In this document: positions 1 to 11,997 of the stretch, one piece after another
Layout of the letters: each line of letters begins with the position of its first letter
How positions within the stretch are numbered: the first letter of the stretch is position 1
Translations under genes and position numbers: made by a program
Notes under the pieces: model-generated
The model's database searches: none
What the model was told of the DNA's origin: nothing
What the model saw: the letters and a program-made list of their open reading frames with translations, nothing else
Source of the DNA: Heterostelium multicystogenum
Lineage: Eukaryota > Evosea > Eumycetozoa > Acytosteliales > Acytosteliaceae
Assembly (NCBI GenBank): GCA_003667245.1
Contig: RCNN01000332.1
Location: 1-30,193, forward strand
Direction of reading: 5' to 3'
DNA length: 30,193 bases

Positions 1-1261
1 AAGATACAGATAAAGAAATATTAACAAAGTTAATAAAGCTATGATATACATTTTCATTTATATTAATATTGATTTGAGAATATTAATGGTAATATTGAAA
101 CAACTTTTCAATTTAAATAAATAATATGGTTCCCTATTATTATTCTTAAATATTTAAGTATGAATAATATGAACATTGATCTAGATCTGGATCAAACACA
201 ACAATTTCCAAACCATGTGGTTGAATGAGTTCACTGATCCACAGCTAATCATTTTAAATAATTTATATTTATTTTAGTGCATCATGGATGATTTGACTAC
301 AGGTGTGGGTAGCTTAAATCTTTAGATTTAAATTTTATGTTTTTTAAAAATAGTGTGTATACAATAATCAACACCTAGATTAATGAAATATATGGAATCA
401 AAGTTGTAGTTTTACACATCAGAATTTTCAAAGGTTCATTGATCAATCATCTTAGACATGTCTTATAATATGTTTGGTTGATCAAGGGACTGATAGTGGA
501 TTTATAGTTAATTCTACTTCAAAGATCTTCCTCTCGACATACTATCCATAAGATACATCATGACTGATTGATCTAATGTAATAACTTAAAACAATTAAAA
601 CAATTTCGTATATAGCATGGAGATCAATCAGTTGGATGGTTACATGTTCTGTAAAGTTCAGACAGATAAAAGATAAAGAATTAATCTAAAAAATTATTAT
701 ATTTAAGCATTTATATACATTTCTAGATTGAGCTGAAATGATAATGTTTATTAGTATCTAATCATAGTTGAGAAGTTTAATCGGCTTTTGATTTGATTAA
801 TCAGAGTATTTTAGCTTGGTTTCATGTCCTTTGTACCTTAAACATCACCCACAAGGTGGAGCTCATTGGTGGTGGGGAGACATATACTGAAAAAAAAAAA
901 CAAAAAAAACAAAAATTTTGTAAGGTAGATGCCAGATAGTCTGGATACTAGCTTATCAAAAGGTTTGATAGAGAATATAGGATTTAAATAAGAATAAAGA
1001 AATAAAGAAATAAAAGACTTAGATTTGTTATTAATGAATATTGTTAGTTTATTGATTAATAACAATCTAGGTTGATTTGATTGGTATTTATAATGTACGA
1101 AAAACGTGGGTTTGTGAGTTATCAAAATTCCAGATTTTTAAGAATGTCGAAATTCAGTAAAAATCTTAAGGAACAATAACCGACTATTCTACAAAAAAAA
1201 TCAAATCTTTGAAAAAACAGGAACAACATGCGCGCAATTTTAACAAACTTAATAAAATATT
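1..1261. other. AT-rich region without a supported gene
   Basis: No convincing coding exon is visible on either strand. The longest ORF here (minus strand, 838-1125) is rich in F, L, I, N and K, as expected from translated AT-rich DNA, and has no motif. Short palindromes based on TTGATCAA occur around 435-485, AGACATGTCT lies near 455-464, and a 12-bp inverted repeat pairs 563-574 with 621-632. A poly-A stretch lies at about 890-910. Confidence 0.5.
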
Positions 1262-1332
1262 TGCTCTGCTGAGATTCGAACTCAGATGAATGGATTCAGA
1301 GTCCACTATACTAACCATTATATGACAGAGCA
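1262..1332 (-). tRNA. tRNA-Gln (anticodon CUG)
   Basis: On the minus strand a complete cloverleaf can be folded. The acceptor stem is TGCTCTG paired with CAGAGCA (7 bp). The T arm has stem CTGAG/CTCAG around TTCGAAT. The anticodon stem GTGGA/TCCAT encloses loop CTCTGAA, which gives anticodon CTG and decodes CAG as glutamine. The A-box-like segment is TGGTTAGTATAG and the B-box GTTCGAATC. No intron is present, and the CCA end is not encoded. The 71-nt length is normal. Identity rests on the anticodon read directly from the loop. Confidence 0.93.
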
Positions 1333-1815
1333 GTTGGTTGAAAAAATTGATTATTTCATAATATAATATATTTTATTTTTGTTATTCAAATTTACTTTAT
1401 TATTAATTATCCAGTTTGAATAATTTTCCAACTTATGAGCTTTACATCTTTTGAGATCATTTATCTACAACATTAAAAAACCTGATTAAAAAAAGCGCAC
1501 AATCTTGTAAAGGATTGGATGTACGAAAACGAGTGTCGCTCTTTTGATTATTTTTGTTTTACATAAAACCAAGTACCAATAAAACAACGCCAATAACATT
1601 ACCAATTATCTTTTATCATTTATCATCTAATAGTGACAATTGAATATTATAAACCAAAGTCTACAGATAGTGCTTCAGTATAATCTAGGTTTATTATTTA
1701 GTCATTAACATCACACACATCACGCAAATCGAATCGACAAATAGGGGAAAGAATATATTAGATTAAGAAAAGAAAAGGAAAAGATAGAATAACAAAAGAA
1801 GATAGATAGATAAAC

Positions 1816-3330
1816 ATGAATGAACTCGAGATTGAAGTATATCAGAGAGCTGATAATAGATTTGCTATCAAGCCAAAGAGTGAAACCTTGGTATTTATCA
1901 AATCGACCATCGATACTGATATCATCATCATTCGTTATTAATATCGTTCGTCGTCAAACAAACAGTCATTCGATAAAGGATTCTTTATGTCTGTGAAAGC
2001 AATTCAATTGTTGCGAAAAAAAGAATGCTTCGAGAGTCATTGTTATTGGTGTCGCAGGTCCAAGTGGTGCTGGAAAGACCAGTCTTGCTCATAAAATTGT
2101 ATCCGTTTTGCCAAAGACTGTGTATGTTTATACTTTACAACAAAAGAAGAAGAGGAGAACAATTGTTATTTGCTAACTCACAAGATATTTACTCATGATT
2201 CATATCAATAGTTTGATTTCAATGGATAACTATTTGGATAGTTCAAGACAGATTCTGGAGGAGAATTATGACGATTATCGATTGGTCGATTTCGAGTTGT
2301 TGAGAAAGAATATTACAGATCTGGTGAATAATCGTCCAACCGACTTGCCACTGTACGACTTTACAAAGAGTGGAAGATACGCTTACAACAATGTACAGCC
2401 ACCAGAATCAAAGGTTGTGTTGATTGAAGGTATCTATGCGCTCCACGAAGAGATTCGTGATTTGTTGGACTTGCGTATTTCGATTTCCGGTGGTGTTCAC
2501 TTTGATTTGATCAAGCGTATTTTCAGAGATGTCTCGCGTACTGGTCAGCAGCCACACGAGTCACTCCAGCAGATCACCGACACAGTGTACCCCATGTACA
2601 AGGCATTCATCGAGCCAGATCTTCAACTCGCCGAAATCAAGATCGTCAACAAATTCAACCCATTTTCAGGATTGCTTAATCCCATCTACATTCTCAAGTC
2701 AATCAAGGGTTCAGTAACTCAGGATCAGGTGTTGTCCGTGCTCAATAAGCCAGTCACCCAAACCGTTGCACAGTACTACGATATCTACTTGATTCCACCC
2801 GGAGTCACTGAGACATCATCATACGACTGGATTCGTGTTAGAAACAGCGACGGAATCTACAGTATTATGTTTTAGTGAGGAGATCAAGGAGTCCGGATTC
2901 ATTATTTCACCACGTGTCGACTTTATAGTTGGTGTTAACATGCTCGGAGGTTTGATGTCACTCGGCTACCAGATGGTTGCCATCATCCATCGTAAATCAA
3001 CCATCTTCAAGGATGGAAAGATCATTATTAGTTTCGACGAACTCGAAGAGTTGGGACAGACCTTTGTCCAAATCAAAGGTTTCGATGCCAACTCCGTTCA
3101 GGAAGCCGGAAAGAAAACTTGGACTTGGCGAGAAGGAATATATACAAAAGTCATATATCGAGCTATACCAAGAAAAATATAAAAAATCAAATGGACAATC
3201 TTTAACTTTAAATAACATCAGTAACATTAATAGTATCACCAACATTAACAACAATAATAATAATAATAGCAACAACAATAACAAACAACAAGAATCTTTA
3301 TTAAGTAGCTTCTTACAACCAAAGCTTTAA
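1816..3330 (+). CDS. Uridine kinase-like / CYTH (triphosphate tunnel) fusion protein, frameshifted in this assembly
   Basis: Predicted protein of about 450 aa with an N-terminal P-loop kinase domain and a C-terminal CYTH/TTM domain, the layout of plant TTM1/TTM2, which act on pyrophosphate or tripolyphosphate-type substrates. Walker A reads GVAGPSGAGKTS, followed by ISMDNYLDSSR, GIYALHEEIRDLLDLRIS and FNPFSGLLNP. The CYTH part starts at YDIYLIPPGV, the position where classical CYTH enzymes have ExExK, and continues through GGLMSLGYQMVAIIHRKST. The C-terminus is Asn-rich. Two GT-AG introns restore the frame: 1891-1965 (contains an in-frame TAA) and 2122-2211 (branch-like TGCTAAC). Three single-base surpluses break it: an A7 run at about 2016-2022, a T4 run at about 2869-2873 and an A4 run near 3115. 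Removing one base at each gives a continuous, well-conserved protein. Unlike plant TTM1/2, no C-terminal TM helix is seen. The physiological substrate is inferred from family only. Confidence 0.9.
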
Positions 3331-3551
3331 AGTATTAAGAATATTAATATTATTAAACCATTTTACAAAATAGCGGCAGTTTCGTTTACTAGATTAAACA
3401 ATAAACAATCCTTCTTTATTATTTATTAGTATATTTGAAATATTTTATTTATATTGGAAGTAAGTAAATAATGAATTGAAAACTGGAATTACTAGTTAAT
3501 CGTGTACAGGACGTGACAAAATTTAATCGGCAAAGGTAAAAGTGATTGGGT

Positions 3552-6500
3552 CTAATTTAATTCTACAGATTTTTCAGATTTTCTGGTTAGTGATTTCAAT
3601 GCATATCGTATTTTGGTTCTTCGGGTTCGATTACTAAGGAGAACTACAGATGCAACAATAACAACTGCAAGGACAGCTCCACCAACTGCAATTCCTATGA
3701 TGGCTCCAGTTGACAACTTCGAATCACTCTCACATTTGTTATATTGATCAGTGACCAAAACTGAGAATCAGGATCTAATACGATTGTTTGATCATAAAAT
3801 GGAATATTGATTCCAATGTATGATTTATCATTCGATCCTGTTGATTCAATCAATCTTGTTGTTGCAGCTTGTGGTTTGCCATCGATGAGTGCTCTTTGAA
3901 CAAATCTACCAACAAGAATCTTTCCATTGTATTGAATCTTGATATACTCCAAATCATCTTTGTTTGCTGAGGTTTCAATTGATGATGAACATTCTTTGTC
4001 AATCGAATCGAATTTTGTTGACATTCTCAGTTGGAGGTAATGGAGATTCGATTTGAATGAATAATGATCGAGTGAGATTGTATATTTCAAACTGAAAGGT
4101 GCCAATGTGATGTTCAATCCTGCAAATTCGACAACTCTTTGTTGATCTGACCAATCGATTGTGATGTATAAGTTGGTTTCATTGTTGATTGGAATTGAAT
4201 AGTTATATGTGTTGTTGTTGTTTGATGTGACAACTGTCCATTTTCTTGTTCAAGAGTGAATATCTGTTGCTTACTGAATTCTGTGAATCAATTTCGACCA
4301 ATTCTTCAATCGAAATTTCAAGGTTGATTTCTGATTTTGGATCTGAAGACACACTTGGTTCTTCTGGGTTTGGAAGTGGTTTTGGAATTGGGACAGGTTG
4401 ACCTTCACAATTTGGTCCAAAAAATCCTTGATTGCATTGGACACTCATTGTTTAGAATGCATATACCATTATTTGAGCATTTGTTCGTGCAGGATACAGG
4501 AGGGGTGACTGTAGGCAAAGGTGGTTTTATAGTAGGACTAGGTGGTTTTTGGAGAATTAGAATCATTTACTATTATTACGGATTGGTTGAATAAGCTAAG
4601 ATCAAAAGTTGAGTATCCATTGAAATTATCATATTGATCTAAAAGCCCATATAATGAAACTGAGAAATTTCCAATTTGGGAGAAACTAACCTTAAAGGCA
4701 TATTCCAGATAGCATGTTATTTTACTTGTTATTGTCTCGCATCTTGAATTGGTTGAGGCTACTCTAGAATTACCTCCAAGTTTATCCAATGTGAAATAAA
4801 GATAAGGATACTCTTTAAAGTTTCTATCGTCAGAAATAGTGACGTATGCTGTAAAATTAGTTTGTGACAGGTTAGATTTTTCAACCATGGTTGGTGTAAT
4901 ATAGAAACTCTCAAGTATTGGAATTGCTGTATCTGGTGTTGGAGTTGAGCATTGATGGAAAATCGATAGAGACTGAGATTCCATGTATATGAAAGGACTC
5001 ACCATAGAGGGGTCTGAAGATTCGGATTTCTTACTACCTTGAGTTAGAGATCCATAGATGATAGTATATGTCTGGCTTCTACATAGGGAATCGTTTAGAG
5101 GAATTGTGAAACACACTAGAGGAGTTCGATGTGAGGATCAAAAATTGTTGAACTACTGGAAGATATTCTCCTTGAATTTGAATTTTACCAGAAACAGCTC
5201 CACATACAGTAGCAAAGCATGTTATTGTAAGGTTAACCGAAATACCATCTGGTATATTTGTGAGTTTGATATCTTGGAATACTGGAGGCATGATACTGCT
5301 GCTATCAGAGTTGATAATAAAAGAAGAGTTGAGTTTCTTCATTAAATATTGAGAATGAATTGGTCTATCTCCCTTAATAATGAAAAATAGGTTTTCTCCG
5401 TTTGTTGATATATAGGGGTTCAACCTAACATTTAGAGTAACAGATTTTGTTGTCATATTAACAATATTTCCTACAATAGATTTGGCTGACATCATAGGAT
5501 ACATTGGGTAATAAGGATAAACTTCAATAAGGACAAAAAGATTGGGAATTGGATTATCAAATTTGAGAGTTATTGTTGGCATAGCAATTCCAACCGATGT
5601 GTCAACACTACTATTGCTAAAAGTAATTTCAGTAATATTATTTTCTCCCCATGATACTATTTTTGATTAGAAAAAGTAGTTTCAGAATATTCTATCTAAT
5701 TGACTTACCTCTTTTTGGGAATGGCTTAATATATTCATTATTGTATGGATTGAATTGTTCACTTCTTAGAGTTGCAATCATTCCAGCTCTATCCTCAATG
5801 TAGATGGTGAATGATTTGTTATGATTATAACCTGTAGATGCCAAATTTATTTCATAGGTTCCATTCCAAATAGTTCCATTTACTAGTTGACTTTCTGAAA
5901 GCAGAACATCACCCATTCCGCTAGTGTCGTAGTCTTCTTTAATTTTAATATTTAGAACTCCACTCTGAGTGTCTCCGGCACCAATAACATATTTGTAGTT
6001 ATATAAACCTGATTGTGGAATAATATCAATAGATATTAAAAATGGCGGAGTTGTATCTGTTTTAATCAAATTTTAAAAAGTTAATAAATATCTACTGTAC
6101 TATTTAGCTAATTATCTCACATACCTAATTGAGATGGCTGTAGATCACTCTGGTATGTGTAGGGAATAAATATCTGATTTTGATATGTTGGCAGGACTTC
6201 TAATGATTCTTGGTAGATTGAAACTGGATAATCAAAACATGGTTATACTTTTTCAAATTACCGGCACCATAACCAAAAGGGTATTGGAAATTAAGGTTTC
6301 TTGTACCATAGTTGATTGAAAATGACTTTGAATCTCCAAGCGTAAAATTTGATCTAATAAATATATTTTCCATTGACAATTTCTGGAGATAATGTATTGG
6401 TTTTTAAATTCATCATATCATTATCTATATATTCAGATTCATTAGCATTTGATTCTACTTCAAAGAAATTATATACCTACTGGATGTAACTACAGATGTA

Positions 6501-7557
6501 TAATTTGTTGCAATTATTGTTGGTTGTCCATTTGGTTAATAGTTTGAACTTGTTGATTTACATTAGCAGTTTGATCTATAGGGATCTGGTTAAGGTATTT
6601 ATAGAATCCTGAAGTAGATCCCATAAATCTTAGTTGAGTAATTTGACTCGAAGGACTTGAGCTGTAAAGATAGTAGAACTTATTAAGATTTGATGAATTC
6701 ACGGTAATTACTGATGAAAGCTTGGGTAGAGGATATCCTGGTATTATAGTAAATGTACTATTGCTGGGGTATATTTCCACTGATGAAATTGCAGGTTCTT
6801 CAAGAAACGCAATCGGATTTATCATTATTGGAGATGTGAATGCTAAAATGTCTTTTTGATTGAGGGAAACTTGTATGTCACCAGAAAAGTTACAACTAGG
6901 ATTTTGAAGATTAGGGTCCAATGTAATGTTAAAATAGCCGGCCACTGGTATACTATCGTACAGGTTGCAACTAAAACAGTTGTTAGTACCACCTATTTTA
7001 ACAAAGCATGTTTAAATCCAACATTGGTAGCGTTTGATTTGTCAATATTAATAACGAGTAGAGTTGCAATGAAACTGCTCTATTTGTGAATGAGAAAGGT
7101 TCAAATCTTGGAGTGAAACTGCTGAGAGGCGGTTCTACCAAGCAATATTGATCCAACGGTAATGTTGAATAAGACCTTCGAACCAAAACTTAAGGTAACA
7201 AAAGTGGGATCAGGGCTGGGTAGCACTGAAAATACGACCAAAGTAGATAAGTATCGACCACTCACAGTGTAATCTTGATATGTAAAGTTTACATTGCTGA
7301 TTAAATTTGAAGGTATCTCCAACTAGATTTAGCGAGACTCTCATCGTACAACTTGGATATCCATAGCGCGGTGTTGTGTCTAAAATTACATATTTTCCAA
7401 TCCCTCCACCTATGTCAATAACCTGACCTATTTCGATTTAAAACTTTCTAATCAATTAAGATATACTTTAAAAGTAGGTGGTTTTTTCATTACCATTGTT
7501 TTCTACAAAAAACACTATTGATAGAATAAATAAAGATATTAAATTATTTAATTTCAT
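3552..7557 (-). CDS. ComC-like EGF-domain cell-surface protein, copy 1
   Basis: Type I membrane protein of roughly 1,250 aa. Starts with a signal peptide, MKLNNLISLFILSIVFF, immediately followed by a 66-nt intron (7428-7493). The long Asn/Ser/Thr-rich ectodomain shares landmarks with copies 2 and 3: YGYPSC near the N-terminus, SNFTLG, TDTTPP, PFPK. It is followed by a Pro/Thr linker, one six-Cys EGF domain (CTNKCSNNGIC...), a membrane-proximal domain (the family's 'ComC supersandwich' region as I recall it), TM helix GAIIGIAVGGAVLAVVIVA and a basic tail ending KSVELN. Other introns: 6057-6124 and 5657-5708, probably one near 6470. Single-base indels break the frame, for example at 3763-3769 (-1), 4241-4244 (+1) and 4439-4440 (+1), each absent from the other copies. 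Dictyostelid ComC proteins are linked to developmental cell communication; the ligand is unknown. Only 140 bp separate its start from the stop of copy 2. Confidence 0.85.
3737..4541 (-). repeat. Near-identical block, copy 1 (EGF plus membrane-proximal domain)
   Basis: This part of copy 1 aligns almost base for base with 7895-8692 and 12179-12950. I count roughly ten substitutions against copy 2, apart from single-base indels. Similarity falls sharply on the TM side (below about 3737) and on the N-terminal side (above about 4541). Confidence 0.85.
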
Positions 7558-7600
7558 ATTTTATTTATATCTTTTTTTGACTATTTAAAATGATCAATAC

Positions 7601-7622
7601 CTGGTCGATCACTGGCTGATCA
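7601..7622. promoter_or_regulatory. Tandem 11-bp repeat upstream of ComC-like copy 1
   Basis: Two abutting 11-mers, CTGGTCGATCA and CTGGCTGATCA, differ only by a TC/CT swap. A further TGATCA lies at 7591-7596. They fall in the 140-bp gap between the stop of copy 2 and the start codon of copy 1, 44-65 bp upstream of that ATG, where its core promoter must lie. A regulatory role is inferred from position only. Confidence 0.35.
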
Positions 7623-7697
7623 AACCAACAAAATTTTTTTGTACAAAAAAAGAAAACATATCTTAAAAAATCCTTTTTTCAAATAAACATCTTTCAC

Positions 7698-10600
7698 CTA
7701 TTTTTTCTCTTCAAGTTCGACTGATTTGATTGATTTTGATCTCTTCATCATTGTTTTTAATCGATAGATAATCTTTGTTCTTCTTGTTGTATTATGGAGA
7801 ATTATAAATAATGACAAACCAATTAGTATAGATCCACCAACACCAACTGCAATTCCTATGATTGCACCTTTCGATAGCTTTGGATCTTGACATTTGTCAT
7901 ATTGATCAGTGACCAAAACTGAGAAATCAGGATCCAATACGATTGATTGATCATAAAATGGAATGTTGATTCCAATGTATGATTTATCATTCGATCCTGT
8001 TGATTCAATCAATCTTGTTGTTGCAGCTTGTGGTTTGCCATCGATGAGTGCTCTTTGAACAAATCTACCAACAAGAATCTTTTCCATTGTATTGAATCTT
8101 GATATACTCCAAATCATCTTTGTTTGCTGAGGTTTCAATTGATGATGAACATTCTTTGTCAATCGAATCGAATTTTGTTGACATTCTCAGTTGGAGGTAA
8201 TGGAGATTCGATTTGAATGAATAATGATCGAGTGAGATTGTATATTTCAAACTGAAAGGTGCCAATGTGATGTTCAATCCTGCAAATTCGACAACTCTTT
8301 GTTGATCTGACCAATCTATTGTGATGTATAAGTTGGTTTCATTGTTGATTGAAATTGAATAGTTATATGTGTTGTTGTTGTTTGATGTGACAACTGTCCA
8401 TTTCTTGTTCAAGAGTGAATATCTGTTGCTTACTGAATTCTGTGAATCAATTTCGACCAATTCTTCCATTGAAATTTCGAGATTGATTTCTGATTTTGGA
8501 TCTGAAATCACACTTGGTTCTTCTGGGTTTGGTAGAGGTTTTGGAATTGGGACAGGTTGACCTTCACAATTTGGTCCAAAAAATCCTTGATTGCATTGAC
8601 ACTCATTGTTTTGAATGCAGATACCATTATTTGAGCATTTGTTAGTGCAGGGGGTGACTGTTGGCAAAGGTGGTTTTATAGTAGGACTAGGGTTCGGAGT
8701 ATCCGTGGGTTTGGGTGTTACTGGGGTATTAGTAGGATTTGGTGGAACAAAAGGTGATGGATGGGGAAGTTCTCCATTGTATTTTCTTGTTAAAATAGAT
8801 TGATTGAAATGGCTAAGATCAAAGGTAGAATACCCATTGAAGTTATCATATGCATCTGTTAAGCCATATAGTGATAGGGAGATGTTTCCAGTGCCAAAAT
8901 CTTGTGAAATTGGGATTCTAAATTTAAAAGTACATATAGTATTATTTGTAATACATTCATTGTTTTCTAATTCATATCTTTTAATATTTCCAAAGAATGA
9001 GGTTATAAATAACATCGGGGGATATTTGATCCCGATATTATCTTGGGCACTAACTATAACGGTAATATTGGTGATAGAGTTCGGATCTAGAGTTGTTGGT
9101 TGGACAAAGAAACTAGTTATTATTGGCGGCTCGTTGTCTATAGATAAAGTAGAACAATTGACGAATGTGGTAAGATCTTTTGGATCAATAAACATCAATG
9201 GATTATAAAGATTGGGGTCTGTTGAATCAGATTCGCGATATCCATCACTAAGATAGGCAGAAATGATTGAATAGCTTTGACTTCTGCAATATAGGGAGTA
9301 CTCAAACTTATGATTTGTAGAATTATATACCATTGAAAAATTATAGACTTTGGGAATTGGGTCATATTCTCCTTCTAGAACAAACGATCCTTTAACTACA
9401 GGTGTATCTTCACAATTATCTTGATTAAAGCATTGAACTTCTAAAGTAATTAATAATTGGTCGAGTTCAATTATCATGTTAACTGATTTGATGATGGGTG
9501 GGAACATGATAACATCTTTTGAAGACTCTATATATAGAGCATTATTGGTGAATCTATTTAGTTTAGTTTTAATTGGGGAGTCTCTATTTCCTAGCAAAGA
9601 ATAGTTAATATTATCACCAAAAGAAGATGAGAATGGAACAAATGGGATTGTAAAATCATATTCCATTGGTGCCGTCTTTTTGACCAGATACAATGAATTT
9701 CGATCGAGACAATCTTGGAGATAAAATATCAATTTCTAATCTTGGAATAAATCCTTCTTGATCTAGTTTTTGATCAAATAGAATTTTAATATTAGAGGCA
9801 TAGACACCATAACTGTTAACATTCAAAAAATATTGTGTATCGACTATATCATTTTCAGAAAAAGAGACTTTTGAAATTAAATTAGTAATGTATAAACAGA
9901 ATGAGGTCAGGACTTAATTTATACCAATTTTAGGAAAAGGTTGGATAAAATAGTGATCGTTATAGAGATATGTATTACTACGGAAAATAGATTGCACTCC
10001 ACACCTGGATTCAATGATAATTTGATAATTTTCATCATGCACATAACCAGGAGAATAAGAGAAAATAGTAAAAGTTCCATTGAAAATGGTTCCTTCTTTC
10101 AAGTGGGAAAAATATAACTCTACTAATCCTTCACTTCTTGGATCATACTCCTCTTTGATAGTAATCTTATATATTCCACATTGTTTATCTCCTGCTACTA
10201 TTGTATATGTAAAATTATATAGTGTATGGCTATCATGAAGAATGTCCACAGATCTTAAAAAGGGATATGAAGAGTCTTGAGGGTAGAAACATTAGATTAG
10301 AAAATAATTTGATTTTACATGATTAGTTTTAACATACTTAAACCGTAATTAGGAATTGGGTTATAATAGGTCCTTGCACTTAATAATTGATCTTGATAAG
10401 TTGGTTTTATGGTCATTGATGGAGTATAGACCGAAAATGGAAAATCAAAGACATGATTGTATTGTTTCAAATTTCCTTTTCCAAAACCAAGAGGGAAAGA
10501 TCCATATTCGATAGTAACATTATTGTATTGGATATTGAATGAATCTGATCTTCCAAGTGTGAAGTTAGTTCGAGTTAAGAGATTACTATCTATATCAATT

Positions 10601-11654
10601 TCTTGATTTTCATTTTGTTGTAAAGGGATTTCTTTAATATCTTTAAATTTATCAATTAGTATAGTGTCGATTATATATTCTATTGGACTTACACTTCACA
10701 GTTTTGGAAATAGAGTTGTTTGTTAGAAGAGTTAAATTGTTACTCAAATTATAAATCTCTTGATCTATTGATATATCAGATTCAATAGGTATTTCATGAA
10801 TATATGTTGCGGTAAAATCCTTTCTTGAGATTCCTATTATCGATGTAGATGAATAGTGAAAACGGAATCCATTGGAATATCTTGGTATTAAACTATATAG
10901 TTCGTTTGGTGGCGAAGTTACTTTGATTAATGTAGTGAGAATCGGTTTAACTTTCTTTTTGTTGTAAGTTGCTGATAAATTTGGTTTTGAAGGTATTGTC
11001 ATTAGTGATAAGAATTGAGTGTTGTTGATGAATGAAAATGGGTTTTCAGATAAAGTTATGGTTTGGTAACCTTGAGTATATGGATCTATAATTTGTATTT
11101 TAATCGTATCAGAATAGTTGCAATTAAATGCAATTATTGGATCGATAGTTATATTATAGAGGACCATCCGCATATTCTGGTATTTGGTCGATATTACAGT
11201 TATAACAAGAGGGTGTCTTCTCCACTTTACAGTTCAGCCTGTAGTATTTATAGAAATTTAACTTGATTGATTGCAGTATTTGTAAAGATTGAATTCTATT
11301 AAAGAAAGTAGGCGCATCCTGTTTAAGAACCATTAAACTTGGTATAGAGGTACAATTAAAATACAAAGGTAATTCCAGAGCATCATTGATTTTAATTATT
11401 GGATTGATATTTGGAGGGACATTAAAAGTTAAACGAGCACTCAATGAGTCAGAATCTATATAACTTTGGTCAGTTGTAAATGGAAAATTGCTTTTCAAAA
11501 TGATAGGTTCTGATGCTTCTTCAATTATAATAAGAACGGTATTACTACAATTTGGGGTTCCATATTTGCTCGAATCCAAGTATATTGGTTGTACTACTTT
11601 TGCTGTGAAGGAGAATGAAACTAAAGAATAATATCACTTTTATTAATATTCCAT
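7698..11654 (-). CDS. ComC-like EGF-domain cell-surface protein, copy 2
   Basis: Paralog of copies 1 and 3 with the same order: hydrophobic leader, long ectodomain, Pro/Thr linker, six-Cys EGF (CTNKCSNNGICIQNNEC), membrane-proximal domain, TM segment GAIIGIAVGVGGSILIGLS and a basic tail ending KSVELEEKK. Its longest uninterrupted stretch (8065-9732) covers the C-terminal half of the ectodomain, the linker and most of the membrane-proximal domain. The start is uncertain: the ATG at 11654 reaches a leader-like segment (ILIKVILFFSFILLHS) only after a one-base shift, and another shift at AAAA joins it to VQPIYLDSSKYGTPNC. Introns: 10641-10692 (GTAAGT donor), 10276-10337 and 9868-9924, at the same places as in copy 3. 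A T4 run at 8080-8083, where copies 1 and 3 have T3, breaks the frame near the end. The long linker (PTNTPVTPKPTDTPNPS) probably acts as a stalk. Confidence 0.85.
7839..8692 (-). repeat. Near-identical block, copy 2 (EGF plus membrane-proximal domain)
   Basis: Matches 3737-4541 and 12138-12950 with few substitutions. The match to copy 3 extends further into the segment just before the TM helix (DPKLSKGAIIGIAVG), while the match to copy 1 extends further on the EGF side into the Pro/Thr linker. Tract ends therefore differ by pair, as with independent conversion events. Confidence 0.85.
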
Positions 11655-11997
11655 TGTTAGAATAAATTGATATTAAACCTACTCCTTATAAAGGTTATTA
11701 ATATAAATGTTATAATATATTTATACATCTTTAATTAGAAACAAGTTTTAAATCAAAAATCATGGATTGACAGTCCATTTTTAAAAGCTTTAATTTCATA
11801 GATATTTAAAATATCTTTTGAACATTAAAAATTGGAGTGATTTTTTTATGGAACCTAACATAGAAATGAATCTAATTTTTTGTGAAAAGGGAGATATCGG
11901 GATAACTGTCAAACTCCAAAGTGACTGTTCCATCAAGATCGTAATTTGTCAAATAATTATAATATCTTTATTTTTGCAACCAAAAATATCTTGCTGT
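11655..11997. other. Intergenic region between ComC-like copies 2 and 3
   Basis: This 343-bp gap must hold the promoter of copy 2 and the 3' end of copy 3. It is AT-rich, with an imperfect hairpin near 11757-11784 whose core is ATGGA-TTGACAG-TCCAT. On the minus strand around 11890-11950 a short stretch reads like protein (DLDGTVTLEFDSYPDIS) before stops, and may be a remnant of an older exon. No complete gene is seen. Confidence 0.4.

Noticed and set aside
838..1125. 95-codon minus-strand ORF with a hydrophobic stretch
   Set aside because: Translated AT-rich DNA dominated by F, L, I, N, K; no motif, and the hydrophobic part comes from the poly-A run at about 890-910.
8804..9208. 134-codon plus-strand ORF
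   Set aside because: Lies wholly antisense to the long uninterrupted minus-strand frame of ComC-like copy 2 (8065-9732).
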